Below, in pieces: positions 1 to 11,400 of a stretch of 64,000 bases of DNA (position 1 is the first letter of the stretch; every line of letters begins with the position of its first letter). Location of the stretch: positions 496,001 to 560,000 of the forward strand of contig NZ_CP123961.1 in assembly GCF_036327415.1 (NCBI RefSeq), written 5' to 3'. The notes under the pieces are model-generated. The model saw nothing but the letters and a program-made list of their open reading frames with translations, was not told the origin of the DNA and made no database searches. Both the position numbers and the translations under genes were made by a program. Source of the stretch: Bartonella grahamii subsp. shimonis (GTDB lineage: Bacteria > Pseudomonadota > Alphaproteobacteria > Rhizobiales > Rhizobiaceae).

Positions 1-696
1 CATAACAAGCACAATTGGCATGGGGATAAAAACTGTGAAAGAAAAGACTAAAAATATTTCTTATGAACATTCTCAAATGTAAGAATTATAGGCAACATTG
101 GAAATTAGCACGTATAATGATGGCGCCACTTTTCTCTCACACCTCAACTTTGCTTGTGGCGTGCAAGGAAACAAAATTAATAGATTCAATATACTATTTA
201 AGCGTTAATATACCTTAGTATTAAGCAGGTAGATGCTACTTAAGGTGGTTAATTTTTAATTGGAAGGACATCTGATTAGGCTGAAAATACTCGAAAAAAG
301 TTCTGATTCGCAATAATTGAGAAGTATATTTTAATATTTTATTTTCTAATCTCTGTTGAGGTACTTCGTACCTTTTAAAAAGATATCGGTAACTAACATA
401 TTATGATTTTGTGGGAATGTTGTGGTAAAGGGAATTCAAATTTTATCCTTTAAAACAAGGCGTAAGTTAAACAGCTCATTTTCTATTTCTGTGCAAAGCA
501 TAAAAAATTATCTACTTTCACGGTTACGACAGTAAAATTTTATAACCCAACAAACAATTAAAGATATATTATAATATCATTAAAACGTAAGGAACAGGCG
601 CTATTGAAACGATGATTAAATAGCACATAAACCTTTTAAATTGATGCACACATTCTCTATCACAATTAATTCTCTTGATAGAATAACTGGTCCTTT
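1..696. other. Non-coding stretch with a decayed repeat
   Basis: No credible gene is present. Roughly positions 20-135 resemble the gaps at about 27890-28000 and 16240-16300 (see the repeat entries), with many substitutions and small indels, which suggests old degenerate copies of one element. The rest is AT-rich sequence in which I see nothing. The stretch lies directly downstream of the 3' end of a tRNA-Ala gene, a common landing site for integrating elements, but no integrase or att duplication is visible. Confidence 0.6.
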
Positions 697-772
<76 letters not shown>

Positions 773-889
773 TATAAAAACAAATTTTCCCAAAAGGACA
801 GTATACAATTCCCGCTTTTCTAGAACGATCAAAATTGAAGATCAAGAAGAATTTGCACTCAATGGAAAAGATATCTTCTTTTACTTCTC

Positions 890-1270
890 TTAAGCATCGT
901 CATCATTAGAAACACCACCTCCGAGAATATCAGTAACGTCATCATCTTCATCGTCATCATCATGAGATAAAAATGTATCATCGTCATCACCGAGATCTAC
1001 ATCACTATCTTCTAAATCAGGAAGATCGTCATCTTTAGAATCCTCATCATCCTCTTCAAGAAGCATAAAAGCAGATTTTTCAAGTGCTGTATCAAGCTCT
1101 TCAGTATCAACTTCTTCCTCATTGTTTGCTTCAGCTGCAGCAACTTCAAAGTAAGAACGCGGATAAGAAATCCCTGTATAGGGCGACACAATAGGATCGC
1201 GATTTAGATCATAAAATTTTTTTCCTGTTTCTGGATCAACACGTTTAGTTCCAAGTTCTTGTTTTGCCAT
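890..1270 (-). CDS. FYDLN acidic-domain protein (TIGR02300 family)
   Basis: A 126-residue protein of unknown function. The first 42 residues are the conserved block (MAKQELGTKRVDPETGKKFY, then DLNRDP and a PYTG turn). The rest is an Asp/Glu-rich tail, with runs of consecutive aspartates near residues 94-112, which makes the protein extremely acidic. In many relatives the N-terminal block is a zinc ribbon with two Cys-X2-Cys pairs. Here all four cysteines are replaced, as I recall for rhizobial members, so metal binding is unlikely. A purine-rich AAAGAGG lies just upstream of the ATG at 1270. It is divergent from aroA across 187 bp. Family assignment is firm; function is unknown. Confidence 0.9.
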   Translation of the reverse strand: MAKQELGTKRVDPETGKKFYDLNRDPIVSPYTGISYPRSYFEVAAAEANNEEEVDTEELDTALEKSAFMLLEEDDEDSKDDDLPDLEDSDVDLGDDDDTFLSHDDDDEDDDVTDILGGGVSNDDDA

Positions 1271-1436
1271 AAACCGTGCCTCTTTGATTAACTATTATTC
1301 CATTAAAAGATAAATTTTATGGTGCTTAATCGAAAAATAATGCCTTTGTCAAAGATAAATACACTGTTCCACAATGATTTTTTCATGACGTCTTTTAAAG
1401 CATGTGCTAAAGGATGCACAATTTCATAAAAGTTAG

Positions 1437-3430
<1,994 letters not shown>

Positions 3431-3561
3431 ATTCGTTAAGGTGACTTCCAGCCTAGCGCTAACTTTTCTTCCTTTATTCAAGGAAAAAGGCGGGAAGTTG
3501 CTCGTGTTAACACTAACTTAGCGCTCATACCTTATAACAAAGGTATATATTAGGAGTTCTT
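3431..3561 (+). promoter_or_regulatory. Structured leader of rpsA
   Basis: The gap between cmk and rpsA can fold. AGCGCTAA at 3455-3462 is a perfect complement of TTAGCGCT at 3518-3525. Inside that stem lies a small hairpin, TTCCTT (3469-3474) with AAGGAA (3480-3485). A good ribosome binding site, TAGGAG, follows at 3551-3556. In E. coli, S1 represses its own mRNA through a folded leader. A similar role here is inferred from position and fold only. Confidence 0.45.
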
Positions 3562-5262
3562 ATGTCACAATACAATCCCACAACAGCGGATTTTGAAGCC
3601 CTTTTAACAGAATCTTTTCAAACCAATGATCTTAATGAAGGATCTGTTGTTAAAGGCCGTGTTATTGCAATCGAAAAAGACATGGCCATTATTGATGCTG
3701 GTCTTAAAGTCGAAGGACGTATCCCTCTCAAAGAATTTGGAGCTAAAGCAAAAGACGGTTCTTTGCAAGTTGGCGATGAAGTTGAAGTTTACATTGAACG
3801 CATTGAAAATGCGATGGGTGAAGCTGTTTTATCGCGTGAAAAAGCACGGCGCGAAGAAAGTTGGGTCCGTTTGGAGGAAAAATTCAATGCTGGTGCACGC
3901 GTTGATGGAGTGATCTTTAGCCAAGTAAAAGGTGGTTTTACAGTCGATCTTGATGGTGCCGTTGCTTTTTTGCCGCGCAGCCAAGTTGATATTCGTCCCA
4001 TTCGTGATGTTTCACCTCTCATGCATAATTCTCAGTCCTTTGAAATTTTGAAGATGGATCGTCGTCGTGGCAATATTGTGGTCTCACGTCGTACTGTTTT
4101 AGAAGAAAGTCGCGCCGAGCAACGTTCAGAAATTGTACAAAATCTTGAAGAAAACCAAATCGTTGAAGGTGTAGTGAAAAATATCACAGATTATGGTGCC
4201 TTTGTTGATCTTGGTGGGATTGATGGTCTCTTGCACGTTACAGATATGGCATGGCGGCGTGTTAACCACCCATCTGAAGTCCTCACAATTGGTCAAACAA
4301 TTAAAGTTCAGATTATTCGCATTAATCAAGATACGCATCGTATTTCTCTTGGAATGAAACAGCTTGAAAGTGATCCTTGGGAAAGCATCAGTGTTCGGTA
4401 TCCGATTGGTAAAAAAATTACGGGTGCTGTTACCAACATTACTGATTACGGTGGTTTTGTTGAAATTGAGCCAGGAATCGAAGGGCTGATCCATGTTTCT
4501 GAAATGAGCTGGACAAAGAAAAATGTTCATCCTGGAAAAATTCTGTCTACATCACAAGAAGTAGAAGTGGTTGTTCTTGAAATTGATCCTTCTAAACGGC
4601 GTATTTCTCTTGGCTTAAAGCAAACATTTGAAAATCCATGGGAAGCTTTTGCTAATAAATTTCCTGTCAATTCGCAAATTGAGGGAGAGGTTAAAAATAA
4701 AACAGAATTTGGTCTGTTTATTGGGCTTGAAGGCGATGTTGACGGTATGGTTCATTTGTCTGATCTTGATTGGAACCGTCCTGGTGAACAAGTCATTGAT
4801 ACTTACAATAAAGGCGATATCGTTAAAGCTGTGGTCCTTGATGTTGACATTGAAAAAGAGCGCATTTCTCTTGGAATTAAGCAGCTTTCCAGCGATAAAG
4901 TTGGAGAGGCGGCTGCTTCTGGCGAATTGCGAAAAGGTGTTGTTGTAACATGCGAAGTGATTGCTGTTAACGACAATGACATTGGTGTGAAATTGATTGA
5001 CCACAATCTTGAGACAACCATTCGGCGTGCTGATCTCGCGCGTGATCGTGATGAGCAACGTCCTGAGCGTTTCGCAATTGGGCAAAAGGTTGATGCTCGT
5101 ATCACAGCATTTGATAAAAAAACACGTAAAATTTCAGTATCGATTAAAGCTTTAGAAATTGCAGAGGAAAAAGAAGCTGTTGCACAATATGGTTCTACAG
5201 ACTCAGGTGCTTCTCTTGGAGATATTCTTGGTGCAGCTTTGAAAAAACAAGAGCAAGATTAA
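3562..5262 (+). CDS. rpsA: 30S ribosomal protein S1
   Basis: S1 binds mRNA on the small ribosomal subunit and helps start translation. The 566-residue protein carries six S1 (OB-fold) repeats at about residues 25-92, 108-175, 195-263, 282-350, 368-436 and 455-525. The central repeats show the strongest signature, such as NITDYGAFVDLGGIDGLLHV in repeat 3. Its length matches alphaproteobacterial S1. The ATG at 3562 follows TAGGAG. A strong terminator at 5293-5322 ends the transcript, so rpsA closes the aroA-cmk-rpsA group. Confidence 0.98.
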   Translation: MSQYNPTTADFEALLTESFQTNDLNEGSVVKGRVIAIEKDMAIIDAGLKVEGRIPLKEFGAKAKDGSLQVGDEVEVYIERIENAMGEAVLSREKARREESWVRLEEKFNAGARVDGVIFSQVKGGFTVDLDGAVAFLPRSQVDIRPIRDVSPLMHNSQSFEILKMDRRRGNIVVSRRTVLEESRAEQRSEIVQNLEENQIVEGVVKNITDYGAFVDLGGIDGLLHVTDMAWRRVNHPSEVLTIGQTIKVQIIRINQDTHRISLGMKQLESDPWESISVRYPIGKKITGAVTNITDYGGFVEIEPGIEGLIHVSEMSWTKKNVHPGKILSTSQEVEVVVLEIDPSKRRISLGLKQTFENPWEAFANKFPVNSQIEGEVKNKTEFGLFIGLEGDVDGMVHLSDLDWNRPGEQVIDTYNKGDIVKAVVLDVDIEKERISLGIKQLSSDKVGEAAASGELRKGVVVTCEVIAVNDNDIGVKLIDHNLETTIRRADLARDRDEQRPERFAIGQKVDARITAFDKKTRKISVSIKALEIAEEKEAVAQYGSTDSGASLGDILGAALKKQEQD

Positions 5263-5292
5263 TCATCAATCATTAAAGTTGACGGTGTTATT

Positions 5293-5322
5293 AAGGTCAC
5301 TCATTTTAGGAGTGACCTTTTT
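5293..5322 (+). terminator. Rho-independent terminator after rpsA
   Basis: A perfect 10 bp stem, AAGGTCACTC (5293-5302) with GAGTGACCTT (5310-5319), has a 7-base loop and is followed by a T run. It lies 30 bases after the rpsA stop codon. Confidence 0.92.
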
Positions 5323-5481
5323 ATTTTCTAAAAAAATTGTCTGCTTATTTTCTAAATTATTACGTCAAAAATTATAAATGCTTGCAAATAAAAACAAAAA
5401 GTTTGTTTTTTGTCTATTAACGGTTCACTATTCAAATAAAATGCTTACAATTTAAATAAAAAACGATGTAATTGAATAACA

Positions 5482-8400
5482 ATGGGACATTATGACGTGC
5501 ATAATATCTTTCATAAAGGGCTTTTTTTCTCAAAAAGAGAAAAAAAACACTTTATTAATACGGATTTTCCTCTTCGTGCAATTTATAAGATACAGGAGGA
5601 TCTTTATAACTTAGGGCATGATATAGCTTCTGGTAAAGAAATTTTACTCCCTGAATATGAAGGAGTAGAAGATTTTCGCAAGAGATTGAATGAAAATGCT
5701 AAACGTATTCTTCATGCTTTTCATACCAGTGATTTTGCTGCCCGAAATGATGAGACTATCGCACCGTCTGCTCAATGGCTCATTGATAATCATTACACCA
5801 TTGATAAAACCATACAAAAGCTACGTCGTAATCTACCCAAGTCCTTCATAAAGCAACTTCCTCTTTCTACACACAAAGCGGGAATACCACGAATTTTTGC
5901 TTTAACTTGGCTTTATATTGCGCATACCGATAGCAGCTTTTCACAAGAAACACTTACTGCTATGATCAATGGATTTCAGGAAGTTTGTGCGCTCACAATT
6001 GGTGAATTGTGGGCTCTTCCTTCTGTTATGCAAATGCTGCTCATTGAAAATGTCCGTCGTCTTTCAGTACGTATCGAAAAAGCGCGACATCTGCGCCATC
6101 TTGCTAGTCAAGTGGCTGATAAAATTTCTCTTGTAGAAAATAAAACAAATCTACACTCTCTTTTTACGCAGTATAAACCATTTACTGTTGATCCAACTTT
6201 TTCAGCACATTTATTCTATCGCCTGCGCAGTGCATCTGTCGATTCAACCGTAGCATTAACGTGGCTTGAAAAGCAATTGGAAAGCCAAGGCAGTAGCTTA
6301 GAGATTGCAACAGCCGATGAACATACCCGACAAGCAGCAGATGGTGTGACCATGGGAAATATTATCTGTGCTCTTAAAGCTATAGATGATGTTGATTGGA
6401 CAGCATGGTTTGAAACAGTGAGTTGTGTCGATTCTATTTTGCGTGAAAATAGTGATTTTTCTGAAATTGATTCTCACTCACGCAATATTTATCGACAAGT
6501 CATTGAAAAAGTTGCACGCTTTTCACCTCTTAGTGAGCTGGAAATTGCACATAAAGTTGTAGAAATGGCAAATTCCACTTCTAAAGATATGCCTCATCAT
6601 TCTTGTGTGGGGTGGTACCTTGTTGATGATGGTCGTGGCATATTTGAAAAGGCTTGTGGATATATCCCGCCCTTTCTCATAAAATGGATGCGCGCTTCCT
6701 GTTTCTCAAAATTGAGAGTCATCGCCATTCCTGTCTCTTTTCTGACGCTCGCTTTTTTGCTTGTAATTTACGTCCTTTTACAAATATCTGGCATGACACA
6801 ATGGATGTCTTTTTGCTTTACTGTATTGGCGCTTTTTCCTGCTATCGATGCTGCTTTTGCTTTATTTAACACTGTTGTTTCGTGGTTTGTCCCATCAAGA
6901 CAACTCATTGGTTATGAATATAAAGAAGGTATTCCAAAACATGCACGGACAATGGTTGTTGTACCTACTTTGATTACATCACGCGATGATATTGATGAAC
7001 AAGTGCGCAATCTTGAAGTGCACTATCTTTCTAATCCCAAAGGTGCCATTCATTTTGCATTAATTACAGATTGGGTGGATGCTCCATTGAAAGAAACGCA
7101 AGATGATCTTGATTTATTACACTATGCGCAAAAGAGTATTGATAAACTCAATAGTCGTTATCATAGTGATAAACTTCCTCTTTTTTTCCTTTTACATCGC
7201 CGACGCCTTTATAATACAAGCGAAAAATGTTGGATGGGATGGGAACGAAAGCGAGGAAAACTTCATGAACTCAATCGGCTCTTAAGAGGTGATAAAAACA
7301 CAAGCTTTTATCCTCCCAATCCACATCTTCCTATGGATTGCCGTTTTGTTATGACGCTGGATTGTGATACACGTCTTACTCCAGAAAGCGTCGCGAAACT
7401 TGTTGGAAAGCTTAACCATCCACTTAATCATCCCATTTTTGATCCGCAAAGTGGAAAGGTTGTAAAAGGCTATAGCATTTTACAACCACGCATTATTCCT
7501 TCTCTTACAACAGGAAAAACAACATCAATTTTCCAACGGGCTTTTTCTATCAACCGTGGCATTGACCCTTATGTTTTTGCTGTTTCTGATACTTATCAAG
7601 ATCTTTTAGGGGAAGGCACTTTTATCGGTAAAGGTCTTTATAATATTGATGCATTTGAACAAGCACTTGATGGCAAAATTAAAGAAAATACTATTCTTAG
7701 TCATGATCTCTTAGAAGGAGGTTATGCTCGTACTGCTCTGGTAAGTAGCATAGAAGTCATTGAAGACTATCCAATCGCTTATAATATTGATGTTATGCGT
7801 TATCATCGCTGGATTCGCGGTGATTGGCAACTTTTGCCTTATCTTTTTTGTCCCCGTCAAATAAGTTCTGTGACGCGTTGGAAAATGCAGGATAATTTAC
7901 GTCGTTCTCTCACTCCACTTATGTGGTTAATCGCAGCATTTGCAGGATGGACTTTTTTACCTTTAAAGAGTGCAATCGTCTGGCAAATATTCTTGTTGTT
8001 TAGCTCCTTCATTTCACCCATTCTATGTGTATTAAAAACGCTTGTCTCGTCCAATATAGATCATTCTTTGCGTGGACATTTTCAATTAATTTGGAACAGA
8101 ACTGCTCTTACAAGCGCTGATATATTTCTTAAAACAACGTTTTTTGCTTATTCGGCGTATTTTATGACCGATGCGATTGTTCGTACACTCTATCGTATGA
8201 CGATTTCAAAACGGCATCTTCTTGAATGGAAAACTTCTGCCGCAACAAAATCAATACCCAATAGTTTGCGTTTCTATGTTTTTACAATGGCACCAGCATC
8301 GCTTATTGGTATCCTTACTATAGCAGTCGCTCTTTTTTCTGATAGTTTTGCAAGCTTGATTGCTTTACCTTTTGGGATAGCATGGTTTTTTTCACCCTTC

Positions 8401-11400
8401 ATTGCTTGGATTGTGAGTCAACCTTCAACCTTTCAAGATAGCCTTGATCTTTCTTCAAAAGATGAAAAAAAACTTCGTTCTATTGCACGGCGAACATGGC
8501 TTTATTATGCAACCTTTGTTAATGCACAAAACAACTATTTGCCTCCCGATAATTTTCAAGAAGATCCTGAACCTCTTGTTGCTCAACGTACATCTCCTAC
8601 GAATATTGGCGTTTATCTCCTTTCTATTATTGCTGCACGTGATTTTGGCTGGATTGGTTTTGAAGAGACCATTACCCGTATTGAATGTACATTACGCTCT
8701 CTTACAAAAATGGAAAAGTTCCGTGGTCATCTCTATAATTGGTATGAAACGGATACACTCAGGCCTCTTTTACCTACTTATGTATCAACCGTTGATTCAG
8801 GAAATCTTGCCGGTCATTTGGTAACACTCTCTTCTGCCTTAAGTGAATGGGCTGAAAAACCGCATCTTTTTTTTCAAAGTGATCGAGAAGGCTTATCAGA
8901 TGTTCTTGCTATTCTTGAAGAAACTGTCAAAGAAATTCCAGAGCATCAACCCAATTTACGCTCGTTACGTCAAAAAATCGAAGAAAACATCACTCGTTTT
9001 CATGACTCTGTCTTCACTTTTGTAGAACAAGAAAATACGATTCCTTCTCACATCATAGACCTTTCACATGCAGCCCACGATATTGTGCACTTAGTCAGTG
9101 AACTTGACCACAAAATTCAAACGATAGAATCTGCTCGTGCGCTTTCTTGGGCTAAATGCCTTATCGATACCTGTAACGCTTATCATCATGATGCGACTGC
9201 TCATTGTGATACTGAAAAATTACGTAAAAAACTAAACAGGTTGGCGATAGTGGCACGGCAAATAGCCTTTGATATGAAATTTGACTTTTTAGAACAGCCT
9301 AAACGGCATCTCTTATCCATTGGATATCGTGTTCAAGAAAACAAACTCGATGAAAATTGTTATGATCTACTTGCTTCAGAAGCACGTCTTGCAAGTTTTT
9401 TTGCTATCGCAAAAGGAGACATAAAACTTAAACATTGGTTTCGTCTTGGTCGACTCCTCGTACCCATAGGTTGGAAAGGTGCGCTCCTATCATGGTCTGG
9501 ATCGATGTTCGAATATCTTATGCCATCTCTCGTAATGCATGAACCTTTAGGATCTCTCCTAGATCAAACAAATCGATTGATTGTTCGTTGTCAAATACAA
9601 TATGCCCATAAACGGGAATTACCATGGGGTATTTCAGAGGCCGCATTTAACGCTCGCGATCATTTAATGAATTACCAATACGCTCATTTTGGTGTTCCAA
9701 ATCTCGGACTCCAACGTGGTCTTTCACGCAATGCTGTCATTGCTCCCTATGCCAGCCTTCTAGCGGCACAATATGCTCCTGCTTGCGCTGTCGCTAATTT
9801 AAAACGACTCCGTGATCTTGGAGCTTTAGGAACATATGGTTATTATGACTCTGTCGATTTTACCCCTTCACGCGTGAAAACAGGGGAAAAATACGCTGTT
9901 GTACGCAATTATTATGCGCACCATCATGGCATGTCTATCCTTGCTCTTAACAATGTTATCTTTCAAGGGCGAATGCGTGATCGTTTTCATCGTGATCCCG
10001 TTATTGAAGCAACGCAATTTCTGTTACAGGAAAGGGCGCCCCATCTCATTCCTATTATCCATACCAAAGCTGTTAATCGCATGCGCAATAAGTCTCAAGC
10101 ATTTGACGCTGCTCCGTTGCGCATTATTACAAACCCGTTGCTCAAACCACGAGCAACGTTACTTTTGTCTAATGGCTTTTATTTTACCATGTTAACAGCG
10201 AATGGTTCTGGTTACAGTCGGTGGCACGATTATGCGATTACGCGCTTTATTCCTGATGCAACAGAAGATCAACAAGGTACTTTATTCTTCTTACGCGATA
10301 CGCATAGTGGACGGTGGTGGTCTGTTACTAGTGAGCCAACACGTGTTATTGAAGAAGAAGCTGTCAGCATTTTTACAGATGAAAAGGCTGAATATACAAA
10401 AATGGTTGACGGTATAAAATCAACACTTGAGTGTCTTATTACATCTGAAGGATGTGGCGAAGGTAGACGTATTCAACTGATGAATACGACAAATAAAGAT
10501 CGCCTCATTGAAGTGACTTCTTATGGTGAATTAGCGCTTGCCACAATGGATACAGACCAAGCTCATCCTGTTTTTTCCCGTATGTTTATAGAGACAGAAA
10601 TTGCTGAGGAAGGTAAAACAATTTTTGCCCAAAGGCGCAAACGCTCACCTAGCGATCCTGAAATCTATGTTACTCATTTTGTCTCCAGTACAACAGATAT
10701 TCTCCAAGAGACAGAAGCTGAAACGGATCGTTCTCTGTTTATTGGGCGGGGTCGATCCATTCATCGTCCCGCTGCATTTGACCAAAATGCTCGTTTTAGT
10801 AATAGTCAAGGTTGTGTTCTTGATCCTATTATGTCATTGCGATGCCGTATAAAAATTTCAGCATATGGAAAAGCAGAACTTATTTTTTGGACTTTTGCTG
10901 CTCATACAAAAGAAGCGCTGTATAATCATATTAAACATTATCGACAACCCGATATGTTTCAAAAAGAACTTTCAAGAGCATGGACACGCTCACAAGTTGC
11001 ACTATATCAAAGTGGAACCCAGCCTAAAGAAGCTATTGTCTATCAAAAATATGCCACATCGCTTATCTACCTTGATCGAATATGGCGTCTTTCTCCTGAA
11101 ATATTAGCAAAAACGCTTGGAAAACAGTCTGATCTTTGGCCTATGTCCATTTCAGGGGACAATCCACTTTGTCTCCTTAGATTAAATAATGAGGGAAATA
11201 TCTCTGTACTGCGTGAGCTCCTTAAAGCACACGAATATTGGCGTATGCGCGGACTCATCGTTGATTTGGTGATTCTCAATGAACAAGCATTTTCCTATAT
11301 ACAAAATACACAACGGGCTCTTGAATGGGTCTGTGAATCTTATCGACACCACGCACAAGAAGCAGATGAACGCCAACATATTTTCATGCTTCAGCGTGAC

